64,000 nt of DNA, taken from positions 11,440,284 to 11,504,283 of the forward strand of contig NC_134526.1 of NCBI RefSeq assembly GCF_027942865.1, written 5' to 3'. The stretch is from Odontesthes bonariensis. Taxonomy: Eukaryota; Chordata; Actinopteri; Atheriniformes; Atherinopsidae. The notes under the pieces were generated by a model. It was not told the origin of the DNA, did not search any database, and saw only the letters and a list, made by a program, of their open reading frames with translations. Below, piece by piece: positions 26,601-36,521 of the stretch; the first letter of the stretch is position 1, and each line of letters begins with the position of its first letter. The translations under genes and the position numbers were made by a program.

Positions 26601-29600
26601 GCTTGGTTAGTTAGTTGTGCAGCCTTTTTTTTTCCCATTTCTTTTCTTTTCTTTTTTTTTGTTAGGCCTACATATGAGAGTAGATTTCAAGCACGACTCT
26701 CTAACAATAGTGCCCTCGGTTGTGTTTTTAAAAAAAAAAATCGTACATATATAAACAAGCTTGTGCATTTTGCAGATATCGACCCCTAAAAGTAACACGC
26801 TCCTGCTGGAGAATGTAATGAGACTCAACACGAGAGCTTATCAGGAAAAAGTAGCTGAAGTCTGCAGCTGCACGGCCCGTAGAAGATCTGATTTCCGTCC
26901 GATCATTGTATTTTAACAGACCAAAATGTAATCAGGATTTGTTCTGTCTCTGCTACAGAGTGCAGCACTGTGCACAGAGAGGTTTTATCTGGAAGCTATT
27001 GTCTGTCTGTCAGCTGATGTGAATTCCTGTCTCTCATCATAAAACTGGCGCTGCAGAAACAGAGGTCAAATATGGGAATGTCTCTGTAGTGTCTGATTGT
27101 GAGGAAACAGAAATTGCTCTGTTGCAGACAAACATTACAAAGAATTAGACACAATCTGCCATCACATTAATGTCTCGCATGCCACAGCTGGACTGTTCTT
27201 CCTTAACCAGAATTGTCCTCAATTCTCTGTTGAAGATGCAATCTTCTTACATAATGAGATTTACAAGTTTGTTTGCTGTCAGTAGTTTGGCTGTGGCAGA
27301 AAGAAATGACTTCAGTTTTATCCGTCACTGTTATGCTGTAACTTCCAAAGACAGTTACATTCTGATTCTTCTGCCACTTTTCACACATTTAGATTACAGA
27401 TTACAATTTCTCATGCAGAAACATCACACGTATTTAGAAGACAGCAGGATCCACATGCTTGAAAACTCAGAACTCAAATAGCACAAAATGTCCCTGAAAC
27501 GGTATATTTAATCTTTTCCTGCTTCATTCGATCTCACCCTTTCTACAAGACTAAAGCCACGAATAATTACCAATCTATTACTATATTTTTGAAAAATGAA
27601 GAGTAACTTTACCAGGTACCTTCATCATTAGCTTGTGCAAATTGACATTATTGTCCTTTTTTAGTAAAAACCTGCTTAACACGTTACTCGATTAATATGA
27701 CAGAGAGGTTCCTGCAGTGAAACCGAAGGAAGCCACTAAAGGTTATCGACTATGATATGTTTTAGTTTTGTTGTTTACAAGAGCCTGAGAAAAACACTGA
27801 TCACCAGACTTTGGAGACCAATACATATTTTTCGAACAATTTTTTTTCTTTTTTCTGCCAAAGTCAGATTAGGTTAGACCCTAACCCTGAACCGTAGAAC
27901 TCAGTCAGAAGAAGAGCCGTCAATGTAATGTATTCAATACAAGTACAGAGTCTTATCCACTTAAAAGCACACTAAATCTGGCAAACAGTCATCAGGAGAT
28001 TTAGCAGATTACAGCAAAATCTCCCTCCAAAAAGTGAAAAGCATTTCTTAGCACAGTGGATATTTTATTGTACCGATGCACAAAATTTGCCCCTACAGTC
28101 AACCCCTCCATTGCTGCGAGTCCTAAAGCATCCCACTTAAAAAACTACCAACTAATGCTGAGCTGAGCTATTTGCTTGTGGGCATGCAGATGTTATACGT
28201 AGATTCATTTGATTGGACTGGATAAGACTGCATTGCAATGATTTGGATTATAAATGGCTTGAACTGAACTGTATCTTGGGAAGACATTAGTTGCGATTTG
28301 GCACTAAATAAATAAAAGTGAAATGAATTGAATAAAAAATTCAATATATGTAAATTCTGAACTGATTCAGAGAAAAAAAAAAGAAGCTTCTGATAACACA
28401 TTCCATTTTCTGTGCACATTTTGTCTTTGATTGTGGCTTAAAAATATAAAATACGAAGGAATGATATCACTCATGTTAAATAAATATTCATAGCTGAGAC
28501 TTGTAGTCTCTTAAATAGAACAAGTTGAAAGCTTTGGATTAAATAGTCAAACATAATATGAACAACAATACGCTGAGAGATAAGGGTAACTCAACAACAA
28601 TAAAATCCTATCCTTCTTCACAACAAAACCAATGTCCAATGGGAAAACACACGATTCCCAGAGTCCCAATACAAGGGGAAAAAATGATTTCTGCCTCCAA
28701 ACAGCAGGTAAAGTAGCCTCTTTAACTTCTGACATTTCCTCACCTCCTGAGGTGCAGATACTGCACTTCACACACCATCAGCTCTGCTGTCTCTGGTGCT
28801 GCACTCAGATTCTGTTTTCATCTCAATCTTACAGCAGCGCTCATGCTGGTGTGGGGTTTCAGGTTTATTTCTAATTCAGCAGTTTGCAGAGAAAAGCTGT
28901 GCAGTTTGAGCTGAGGTGAAGCTTTTAAAGATTGCTGGGAAGATTTACCTGTACTCACGACTGTCCTGGAATCTTGCACTGTTGGCAACTCGCAGCGGTA
29001 CCGTCTCCATTAACAGTTTCTGAGTGAGCTGGCTCGCTAGTGTGGGGTCACACTCAGGCTGCTCCTCCGGCACTTGGTCACATTTCCATTCCTCGATTTC
29101 ATTTAAAGTTGGTAAATAACTTGACAGTCCCTTCCCATTCCCAGAAACAGAAGTCTGGTCGGTGTACATCTTAGGGCTCTCTCCCCCTGTCCGTGTGTAT
29201 TCTAAATATATGTCAGACTTTAGGAAGAGAGGATAGGAGTTTTCCTCCATTATTGTCTGTATCTCAGTCTGGGCCTGGTCAAACATTGCAGGATCAATGT
29301 GAAGCCTCATCAAACAGTCTTTAATGAAGGACTTGGTAGCTGGTTTGATCTGTCTGGAGACAATCCCATTGTTGTCGAGAATGTACTTCTTATAGATAGC
29401 TTTTGCCAGCTTCACCTTCTTCTCCTCGTTGCCCTCATTGGCTTCGAGTTTGCGAAAGCCGCTGCATGCGAACCAGAAGTCCAACATGTCGGCACACTCC
29501 TCCTGCTTGAGGAACGTCCTGAACAGATGGATGCCATCCTGGTCATCGAGGAGGGAGTGAAGAGACTCTGCCCATTTCAAGTAGGGTGGCGTCGGTGAAG

Positions 29601-29835
29601 CGCTGCCCTCTGGCTCATAACCCAAATCCAAGTCAGGTCGTCTGGGTGTGGCCACAGATGCTTCACATTTGAGGCTGTCGTTCTTCGAGGAGCAGTGGAG
29701 GCCGAGGCTGCTGTGTTGGCGGCCATCATTGCACACCAGCTCTCCCTCCTCCCCAGGGACTGGAGGTCTGGGGGCGTCCTCAGTGAAGCTGCCTCCGAGG
29801 TCTGCTATGTAGCCCCTTTTGTCACTTATGCTCAT
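14545..29835 (-). CDS. axin1: Axin1, scaffold of the beta-catenin destruction complex (complete gene, 10 coding exons)
   Basis: Axin1 is a cytoplasmic scaffold that holds APC, GSK3, CK1 and beta-catenin together so that beta-catenin is phosphorylated and degraded; it limits Wnt signalling. Coding exons on the minus strand are 29835-28949, 23162-23022, 21746-21650, 20622-20485, 18079-17556, 17454-17293, 17088-16840, 16667-16560, 14916-14767 and 14671-14545. All junctions keep frame and use GT-AG, giving 860 residues (human AXIN1 has 862). Domain order: tankyrase-binding motif about 23-31, RGS about 88-213, GSK3-binding helix about 381-419, beta-catenin-binding helix 473-483, DIX about 778-860. 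Matches such as YLPTLNE-EEWKCDQ, SELSEP and the DIX end [10 protein letters not shown] fit axin1, not axin2. An in-frame TAG precedes the first codons; ATG at 29835 (A at -3) is preferred over ATG at 29850, which has T at -3. The largest intron is 5.8 kb. Confidence 0.96.
14767..14916 (-). CDS. axin1: axin1 coding exon 9 (start of DIX domain)
   Basis: The acceptor is CATTTGCAG and the donor GTGTGA. The 150-nt exon encodes [11 protein letters not shown], then [16 protein letters not shown] and [17 protein letters not shown], the first beta strands of DIX. It is phase 2 at both ends. The residue run after YFC is EEL where human axin1 has GEP, a mild substitution. Confidence 0.95.
16560..16667 (-). 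CDS. axin1: axin1 coding exon 8 (108-nt symmetric exon)
   Basis: The acceptor is CCCCCAG and the donor GTATGT. It encodes [15 protein letters not shown] and [11 protein letters not shown]. Both ends are phase 2 and the length is exactly 36 codons, so skipping keeps the frame. This corresponds to the 36-residue segment that is present or absent in mammalian AXIN1 isoforms. Confidence 0.92.
16840..17088 (-). CDS. axin1: axin1 coding exon 7
   Basis: The acceptor is TACTTTTAG and the donor GTAAGAGG; the exon is 249 nt. It encodes [15 protein letters not shown], then [19 protein letters not shown] and [14 protein letters not shown]. This is the conserved low-complexity linker between the beta-catenin-binding region and DIX in axin1. 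The match to the human FIQDPTMPP block is nearly exact. Confidence 0.95.
17293..17454 (-). CDS. axin1: axin1 coding exon 6
   Basis: The acceptor is TTCAATAG, which has a weak pyrimidine tract, and the donor is GTCAGT, non-consensus at +3. The 162-nt exon encodes [15 protein letters not shown], then [20 protein letters not shown]. It matches the human axin1 segment containing CKRNAKK and EKNQKIMQWIIEGEKE. Frame is kept on both sides. Weak sites at both ends make this the least certain boundary pair in the gene. Confidence 0.85.
17556..18079 (-). CDS. axin1: axin1 coding exon 5 (beta-catenin-binding region)
   Basis: This is the largest internal exon, 524 nt, with donor GTACAG. It contains [20 protein letters not shown], the helix that docks beta-catenin, followed by [20 protein letters not shown], a Ser/Pro-rich phosphorylation stretch, and a His-rich stretch ([13 protein letters not shown]). 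The acceptor sits in a run of GAG triplets, so the exact start could shift by three or six bases. I chose 18079 as the first AG after the T-rich tract. Confidence 0.93.
20485..20622 (-). CDS. axin1: axin1 coding exon 4 (GSK3-binding helix)
   Basis: The acceptor is TTTTCTTCCAG and the donor GTATGA. The exon is 138 nt, phase 0 at both ends, 46 codons. It encodes [16 protein letters not shown], then [20 protein letters not shown] and [10 protein letters not shown]. This amphipathic helix binds the C-terminal lobe of GSK3-beta. The exon is almost exactly the GSK3-interaction domain. Its 138 nt are a multiple of three, so skipping would remove this domain in frame. Confidence 0.95.
21650..21746 (-). 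CDS. axin1: axin1 coding exon 3
   Basis: The acceptor is GTGCATTTCAG and the donor a perfect GTGAGT. The 97-nt exon encodes [20 protein letters not shown], then [12 protein letters not shown]. It matches the human axin1 block [16 protein letters not shown] and forms the linker before the GSK3 helix, likely including the SIAH- and MEKK-contact region described for the family (inference). Confidence 0.95.
23022..23162 (-). CDS. axin1: axin1 coding exon 2
   Basis: The acceptor is a run of T followed by CTGCAG, and the donor is GTACGT directly after a GT, so a second donor two bases upstream exists. The 141-nt exon encodes [19 protein letters not shown], then [20 protein letters not shown] and LSLTDSSV. 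This is the second tankyrase/conserved block of axins; it carries the axin1-type NDSEQQS run. Confidence 0.95.
23163..28948 (-). other. axin1: axin1 intron after the RGS exon (5.8 kb)
   Basis: This long intron separates the RGS-encoding exon from the rest of axin1. Open frames within it have no family resemblance and no matched splice sites. I see no other gene or well-bounded mobile element. It could hold regulatory elements, but none can be named from sequence alone. Confidence 0.6.
28949..29835 (-). CDS. axin1: axin1 coding exon 1 (tankyrase motif and RGS domain)
   Basis: This 887-nt exon starts at ATG 29835 and ends at donor GTAAAT. It encodes [20 protein letters not shown], the tankyrase-binding N-terminus through which axin is PARsylated and degraded. 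The RGS domain follows ([46 protein letters not shown]), which binds APC SAMP repeats rather than a G protein in axins. It ends with [16 protein letters not shown] further in-frame ATG at 29850 has a poorer context. Confidence 0.95.
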
Positions 29836-29926
29836 AGTCCCAGCATCCATATACCACGTCCCCGTGGAGCCCACTCTGCACAACTAGTCGATCCAGAATT
29901 CTACTTATGCCGCTGCGAAAAAACTC
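29836..29926 (-). other. axin1: axin1 5' UTR part of the first coding exon
   Basis: An acceptor CCTTCTTGCAG lies just upstream of 29926 on the minus strand, and an in-frame TAG at 29884-29886 closes the axin frame. The exon therefore starts non-coding, and at least one upstream non-coding exon must exist. It most likely lies in the GC-rich block around 32.0-32.4 kb (inference). Confidence 0.6.
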
Positions 29927-30979
29927 CTGCAAGAAGGGAAAAACATATAATGAGATGCAGCCCACATCATTGCTGGCACTGTCACGGCACTACCACTGTA
30001 TCCCTGTAACACATACATCTCACTCTCAAATTAAGGTCGAATGATGAATTCCCCCTTCACACGTGCATGCGCTGCAGCTCGAAAATTTTCTACACGTCGC
30101 CCAGAGGAGCAGCGTGCGTCTGAATCATTCAGGCTGGACACGGTGCAGACTTTACCCTGGCAGGAATGGGAGTGGGTCCCGTGCGTGAACAGAACAAAAC
30201 ATGTTTGCTGCTATTACTCTTAATAATCTACACATTCGTGACGGGCAGTTTCTACATAACCATTGAAATGTATGAAAATCTAGTGGAAAACGAGAGCATC
30301 TGAAAAACGTGAAAAAAAAAATCTACTGCACAAAAGTAAAAACCTAATGAATAGGAGCCTTTATTTGCATTCTTTGACTGCCGCAGTTTGGTTTTGGTGA
30401 TATTACATCTGAATGACTCAATACAATAGAAAAAAAAAACCCAGAAAGGTAAAACCTAAACCTGTAAAACACAAGAATAACCTGAAAAGACCTTTCATTC
30501 GTTGACGTCACATATTCTGTGGAACATCTTCAAACCTGATCAGAAACTGAAATCTAAACTCATTAGTCTTTAAATGTAGCTTGATAGTCCCGAGGCATTC
30601 TTTTGGTTGATAGCAGCATGAAGATGTTGTAGTATTAATGTGGTCTGTAATAACCTACTGATTTATATGCATGGGGCATATCAATACTTCACGCAGCTTT
30701 CCCAGCTTCATCTAAATTAGTATTAGACCGTCATCATGATAAATTCACATGGGCTTTACAGTATTAACTCAAAGGCAAAGCAGCCTTAAGTCTCTTTATT
30801 ATTAGCTCACACGAGCACTATGTTATATGATAGGTTACTGTATTGATCCTCATGCTATATTTTAATTAATTCCCCTGCTATCAGTGTGGAGGCAAAATCA
30901 GCTGCAGAGTGGCGAACACATTTATTTTTGGGAAAGAGTTTTTGAAAGACACATTTTGCTTCTCATGTACTCACGGAGC

Positions 30980-31138
30980 TTTTATTTTGTGCAGGAGTGC
31001 ACAGCTTATGACTAAGCTTCCCAGATACAGCGTCAGTATTTAATTTAAGGTCTAATGTAGTCACAGCTGACTGTTTAAATTCACACATCCACACAGAAGC
31101 CACTATTTCGTGACAAGCGCTGGCGGATCCAAATCCTG
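30980..31138 (-). CDS. Speculative terminal exon of the unrecognised gene
   Basis: A strong acceptor (nine T, then CACCAG) is followed on the minus strand by a phase-0 reading DLDPPALVTK and TAG (31138-31106). An AATAAA-like run (AAAATAAAAG) lies about 120 nt further down. It would give the gene at 42065 a short C-terminus and a poly(A) site. A GTGAGT at the far edge of the block could alternatively mean an internal exon read in another frame. It lies between the putative axin1 promoter and axin1 coding exon 1 on the same strand, which lowers confidence. Confidence 0.25.
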
Positions 31139-31875
31139 GTGAAAAAAAAATGAAACACACGCTTGATTTTACATTTTCAGTTGAAATGACTTCCCTATTT
31201 ATAGCTACGAGCACTTGTTGACTCTAATAGGATTAAAAATTAATGCTGGAGGGAGTGAGAAAAAAGATGATTATTATGATTTCACAAAGGCTGGTAGCTG
31301 GGTTTACTCAAGCTGTGTGATTTCATGAGTAGTATTTTTTTTTTTAATGGTTGCCAGCACCCTTCCCTTTAGGGCACACCCACTCTCTGTCTGGTCCAAT
31401 ACAGATAAAAATCATTATCCTGATTGAACAATGAGGGTGCAAAGACAAAACTGGCAGCAGTGCTCATCTGCTGCACAACCTGAAGTGTGAGCAGCACGTG
31501 CACTGTGCGTGAAGCCAGGTGTGTTGGAATCCGAATCACAACCCTACAATGTGGGTATGAAACGAGGAGGTTTCGTGCCTTGTCGGATAGCTGGAGTTAA
31601 AACGGCACGGAATTGATTATCTGAGCGAACTCGCATCCTCCTGCTACCTGAGAGGATGAAGCAACGGCACGAGATGGTCGCGTAGCCATCACAGGTGTGC
31701 GGCTCGGCGGCGGAATTTAGCCAGAATTAGACAATATCTGAGCCCTGGAAATGTAATTTCCCTCTGAAACTGTGTCTTTTGAAGTGAGCCTCTCATCACA
31801 TTCATGTCTTGGCCTCTCCAGAATGAGCAGAACAGCAACGGAGAGTGGGGGAGGGGAGCTAGAAACAAACTCCAT

Positions 31876-31916
31876 ACACACACACACACACACACGCACA
31901 CACACACACACACACA
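31876..31916. repeat. CA dinucleotide microsatellite
   Basis: About 20 CA units, interrupted once by CG. It lies upstream of axin1, next to a GC-richer block, and is likely polymorphic. Open frames that cross it are artefacts of the repeat. Confidence 0.95.
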
Positions 31917-31999
31917 GAGCCAGGCCTTTCAGCACCCAACCGACAAGTGCACAACTTTGTCACACTGTTCATATCTGCGCTACATCCGCAAACAGCTGC

Positions 32000-32390
32000 G
32001 AAACTAAACGAACAAGACGGCCTCAAGCATTTCGGGTGCAGTCAAGAGGACACACCGGGAATCCCGCTCTGACTTCCGAACAGATTTACAAGCGGCAAAG
32101 CGATGGTCTATTTCCCCGACTACCGCAATCCCAATCTCTGACCAGGAGGAGGGAAAAAAGTGCCATACTTAACCGGTGGAAATCTTCTGGCGGCATTCGC
32201 GTGCATCTGGCAGTTGGGCCGACACAAGTCCCAGCGAACAGTATCATAGTTGGGAACTGCAGGACTTTAGAAATAACAAAGAAGACAGTCCGCTCTCCAC
32301 CTCTCCATGGCTGTCTCTCACTGACTGTGCGGCGCCGAGGCTTCACAGCTGATGATGCACAGCGCCTCGCCCGTTCACTATATAAACTGC
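32000..32390 (-). promoter_or_regulatory. axin1: Candidate axin1 promoter and non-coding first exon
   Basis: The block is CpG-richer than its surroundings. On the minus strand a TATA-like TTTATATAG (32386-32378) is followed by GC-rich sequence, oriented toward axin1. It lies 2.5 kb upstream of the acceptor at 29926, which needs an upstream exon. The donor of that exon cannot be fixed: GTATGG near 32172 and GTAAAT near 32090 are both possible. The call is inference from composition and position. Confidence 0.35.
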
Positions 32391-32399
32391 CAGTGTTAT

Positions 32400-33580
32400 T
32401 ATGATTTACTGACATGTGGTACACTCATATCCTCTTCTCAACCTGTCTCCTCCTCTATGTAGTGTTAAAACAAACACCATCCTTTTCTTTTTTGGATCAG
32501 CATAAAGGAAAATACCTCTAAATGAAAAATAAAACGGGAACCAAGGCATCCTTGTGCAAATTCTATTGATATACCATTTAAAACTGAGTTCCAGTTTTAA
32601 AGCCCAAGTAACTGGACAAAACTGATGCCACAGAGGTTTAGTTTAAACCACTGGTTCAAGCTTGATAAATGCTGGTGCCTACGTTACCCAAAATGCAATT
32701 CAACAGCATCTTTCCTTAGAGTTGTGACATTCAGAGTCTCTTATTGTCCACACTGACACAGCAATCTTGCTTTGTTTCTGTGGGTGGACGTGCAGGTTGC
32801 CCATTCATCATGGACACACCATGAATGGCATATACTCTCAGAATTTTAAAAGTTTCAGAAGACAAAAGTGACACTGAGTCACTGTAAAGGCGGTTGGCTG
32901 AATTTGCCATTCGACAGTTGCAGGCGTAACATTATAGGAAGTGTTTATAGAGCAGGTTGGACAACACTTTGTTTTGCAGGCGATCGGTATGCGGCTTTTC
33001 ATGGTAGATGCAGGGTGCACCAGATGATTTCACTGATTATGTTGGGCGAAGGTGCTTTGATCATTTCAGTCAGCTTACCATGGCAAAGTTTTCTTTTCCT
33101 GTTATGTGGTGCAGTCAGACAGCCTTTGTCATGAATTGTAACCTCGAAGAAGTTTCACTTGAGCATCTGATAAAGCTACAAGTCGCAGTGGGAGACTCAA
33201 GAAACTATGATGCGCTTATGTACATGAAAGTATGTTTAAACTTCAAAATACAATGGTCAACTCCTCAACAGAACACCAGGTTAGAAGAAAATCCACAAAG
33301 GCGCATAATAAAAAAGTAATCGCATCACATTCCCTAAGATGTTTGAAGTGTACAATCTAACTGTAACATTATGTGTCATTCCTTTGATCATATGATTCAC
33401 TGGTGATATGAGTACTTAAGCGGAAACACCAATAAATGGAAATTATAGCTATTTATAGCATTATACTAGCTGAATGTTTCAAAGCTTAAAACCTTTGCCC
33501 TAACAGCTTTTCAGATATATTTCTCACTGTCATGGTATGACCAAAAACCAATAAATCTTTGGTGAAAACGACACTAAGCA
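32400..33580. other. Non-coding stretch upstream of the candidate axin1 promoter
   Basis: No frame here resembles a known family. A plus-strand open frame at 33008-33319 has no recognisable domain and no supporting splice or polyadenylation signals. If the minus-strand gene at 42065 is real and reaches 31 kb, this would be part of its second intron. Confidence 0.5.
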
Positions 33581-33974
33581 ATGATATACATCTACATCCA
33601 TGTGAAAAAGAAAGTAAAACCTCTTAATTTGAACATTTCATGTATCACGGCAAAATTAGATATCATCTGGTCCTCACCACGTTTTAAAACTAGGTAAATA
33701 CAACCTGAGATAATCAACACATATCATATTACTCAGTCTCATTATTCATTAACAAAAACTAAGATAAGATGCTGAAGGTGCATTTATAAAAGTAAGCACA
33801 TCCCATGATTCAGTGGACTGTGCAACCACCTTCAGCAGCAATAATTTGATGTAATATATTGTGTATGGCGTTATCAGTCTCTCAGATCATTGTGGGGGAA
33901 TTCTGAACCACTCTTCTTTTCAACCTTGCTACAGTTCATTGAGGTTTGAGAGCATTCGTTTTTGCACGGCTCTC

Positions 33975-34226
33975 TTAAAGCAACATTACAGAAGTTTGTG
34001 AACCTCAACTTCGGTTTTGCTCTTCGTTTGCTTGGCATTTTTGTGGGCTTTTGATGGCGTCTTTGTGGCCTCTTCAACATGACAAAAAGAAAAGAATTCA
34101 TGTGTATGGCTGTATGTTTGCAGCGCTCACACTTAGGTTTGTTTTTATGAGAGTGGTGTTACATCACACAACCGTAGGGGGAGCCAAAGAGCAAATAATT
34201 TTCCAAATTATCAGGTGCTACTTTAA
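33975..34226. mobile_element. TTAA-flanked miniature element A (piggyBac-like MITE)
   Basis: It starts TTAAAGCAACATTACAG and ends, read in reverse complement, TTAAAGTAGCACCTGA, an imperfect terminal inverted repeat TTAAAGYARCA. It is 252 bp long with no coding frame. TTAA target duplication is the hallmark of piggyBac-type transposition. The right TTAA (34223-34226) is shared with element B. Confidence 0.7.
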
Positions 34227-34486
34227 AGGGACACTATGTAATAAATTAAGTCATTTATTAGCTCAAATCAACATATTCATTCATAAGTTAGTTCTCATTG
34301 GTGTAAAATGATCTCTGTCAAAAATCTCACTTATCCTCCTGAGTGAAGAATAACTTGTCTGTATCTACATAGAGCAGGTAAGCTCTATGGAGGCTGCCAT
34401 GTCCTTCCGCTCTATGAAAAATGACGAAGTGCCGAGAGGGACATAAAGCACTTCGAATCGCGATTTCCCCACCAGGCCTACAAGCA

Positions 34487-34513
34487 GAAATGACGTCATT
34501 GTGACGTCATTTC
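34487..34513. promoter_or_regulatory. Perfect 27-bp inverted repeat with two CRE sites
   Basis: Two full consensus cAMP-response elements, TGACGTCA at 34491-34498 and 34502-34509, are separated by TTG. They sit inside a perfect inverted repeat with GAAA/TTTC arms. CREB/ATF proteins bind this octamer. It lies within mobile element B, about 2.1 kb upstream of the candidate axin1 promoter. Function is inference. Confidence 0.45.
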
Positions 34514-34557
34514 CGCCAAATGGCTTATTACAGCCGCTAATGCTAAATTGATTTTAT

Positions 34558-34730
34558 TCCTTGGCACATATGTCTTTGTGTTCATTAGCTTTCTTTTTGT
34601 AAGTGCATCATCTTCTTCTTTTTATTATTATTCCTATGCTCCCCCTGGATATCTTCTTTTTGGCGTTATGCTCACATTTGTAAACTGTTATTTTGTTGAT
34701 TTACTAATAAAGTTTAAAAAAAAAAAAAAA
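34558..34730 (+). mobile_element. Poly(A)-tailed retro-insertion inside element B
   Basis: A 173-bp insert ends in AATAAA (34706-34711) and a run of about 16 A. It is flanked by direct repeats of 19 bp with one mismatch (34539-34557 and 34731-34749, AATGCTAAAT then GATTTTAT). This is the signature of LINE-machinery insertion: a 5'-truncated LINE or a processed transcript. I do not recognise the source. Confidence 0.75.
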
Positions 34731-35873
34731 AATGCTAAATAGATTTTATCTCGTAAATGATCCCACTAATAATGCATTGATTGTTACCAAACTTCTGCCG
34801 TAGTACACATAGGCTCTTAACTCACAAAACGAGGCATTAGAAAGTTTGTAAGTTTACCGGGAGTTTATTTACCGCTGCTAATGCTCCTATTGCTAACACA
34901 GGCTAATGCTAATGCTGCGTCAACGTCACTTCCGGTAACTCCCGGAATATGACTAATTGCATTGCTTGCACACCAAAGGAGATGTTATGTTATCTGACAT
35001 ATCTGTCATCTGTATTCATAGTGTTGTTGTATGTGTGTTATATAATCCTTTGTACTGTGTGTCTTGATTTCTTTTTGTTTGTATGGACCTTGAGTCTGAA
35101 GCTATAGCTTCTTGAATCTTGACACATTCCGCTTGCCGTAGTTCAAGAAGTTGCAGCGCACATTTGAAAACGTGAGGCGCTAGAGAGCAAATTCATTCAA
35201 CTTTGCAAAATAAAATTGCACCACTAGATGGGGGAAGAAATTACATAGTGTCCCTTTAAGGTCCCATCACAGTAAATCAGGTCGGTGTCAGAACTTTGAC
35301 TGGACCATTGCAACAACTTGATTCTTTTCAGATATTCTGCTGTAGATTTGCTGCTGTGCTTGGGATCATTAGGCTGTTGCATGACCCAGTTTCAGCCAGG
35401 CTTTAGCTATCAGACAGATGGTCTCACATTCGACTTAAATTCTTTGGTATGCAGAAGAGCTCATGGTCGACTCAGTGGCCGCAAGGTGTCCAGGTCCTGT
35501 GGCTGCAAAACAAGCCTATATTATCAGCCCTCCACCATCATGCTTGGCAGCTGGTATGAGGTGTTTGTATTGATATGCTGTGTTTGTTTTTTTTTATCAA
35601 ACATAGCACGACCAAAAAGAAGCCAGCCATTTAAGGCACTCAGAAGGAGAAGTGCATAAAACAGGTATGGCTGCAAATTACCCTCGCTGACTGAACATTT
35701 ATTTTAAGGATCAACCTGGGTACCACGATCTACAGACAAGTTGCTCTGGTGATGAAATATTTATATGTGTGTTTCTCAAGTGTTGAAAAGATGAAAAGAA
35801 ATGTTTTCTATAACACTGAGATTCCTAAAGATGGTATAGAAAACACTGACTTGTGTGTGGATCAACACATTTT

Positions 35874-36064
35874 ACCTTGAGTTTGTTTGTCTTCCTTTTG
35901 CATCCTCCTGTCGTGCACCCTTTCATAGAAGATCCCATTGTACGGTTATTTAACACACAGTGCTGCAGTAGTGCTGAAGCCTCTCTCAACCCCATGAAAT
36001 AAAAAGGTCCGTATGGAGCAGAATATTGCAGCGACAGCTTATCTTTGCCATCCATTTGTTTCTG
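35874..36064 (-). CDS. Unrecognised gene, second coding exon
   Basis: The acceptor is TTTCTTCTATTTCAG and the donor GTAAAA, with phase 0 on both sides, joining in frame to the exon at 41957-42065. It encodes KQMDGKDKLSLQYSAPYGPF, then YFMGLREASALLQHCVLNN, and ends with a Cys/Lys-rich tail (KGCTTGGCKRKTNKLK). There is no signal peptide or membrane segment. I do not recognise the family. Confidence 0.5.
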
Positions 36065-36521
36065 AAATAGAAGAAAATATGTGTTAGGTGCAGTTCATAA
36101 CAGCAGAAAAGCAGGACAGGATAAACATTTTGGCAAAGACAACTATGTTCCTGGTGTAAAATACTTTAAAGCAGAACCGATATTGACTGAATACTGTATA
36201 TTCTTGAGTAAAAAGTCAATTTTCTGCAGCACATTTTGACAATCACAATATCTGTCCTGTAACATGTTCAAACATGTTACACATAAACTGATAAGGGAGC
36301 ATGGTGCCCTCTACTGAAATGAAATTTTACCAACCGAGGCCACCTATAAATGTAGAAGGAATCATACCAAGAACAGCACTGAGGACATTTTTCTTCATCA
36401 CAGCACTGATGAGTAATACTGATAAGCACTAAAGCTTTCCATCATCCCACCACTGATAAAACATAAACCAAAGCCCCATAGCTTAGATTTCAGAGCTTTG
36501 AGTGATTTAATGAGTGCACCC

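Larger units (their letters stand above)
34223..35259. mobile_element. TTAA-flanked element B (piggyBac-like, non-autonomous)
   Basis: The left end is TTAAAGGGACACTATGTAA and the right end its reverse complement (TTACATAGTGTCCCTTTAA, 35241-35259), so the terminal inverted repeats match over 19 bp including the TTAA. Length is 1037 bp, with no transposase frame. It contains a 27-bp inverted repeat with two TGACGTCA sites and a nested poly(A)-tailed retro-insertion. Confidence 0.82.
33590..35640 (-). pseudogene. Broken Tc1-like transposase, split by inserted elements
   Basis: Read on the minus strand, the left part (below 33975) resembles the C-terminal end of Tc1/mariner-family transposases of fish: KRAVQKRM, NLNEL, a stop, KEEWFRIPPQ. 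The right part (35260 to about 35610) continues upstream into the DDE-domain region, including the stretch behind QWSSQS. Both parts contain stops, and the N-terminal half is missing. The break falls exactly at a TTAA where two TTAA-flanked elements sit (33975-35259). It is an old dead copy. Confidence 0.75.

Noticed and set aside
14545-29850. Calling the gene axin2 (conductin)
   Set aside because: Axin2 shares the RGS and DIX folds, but the segments [22 protein letters not shown] and the DIX ending [10 protein letters not shown] match axin1, and total length is 860, close to human axin1.
29836-29926. Exon joining the unrecognised gene to axin1 coding exon 1
   Set aside because: A phase-0 join reads on for about 34 codons in a frame different from axin1 and then stops; it would not make axin.
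31772-32404. 210-residue plus-strand open frame
   Set aside because: It runs through the CA microsatellite (long His-Thr repeat) and the GC-rich axin1 upstream block; no similarity to any family.
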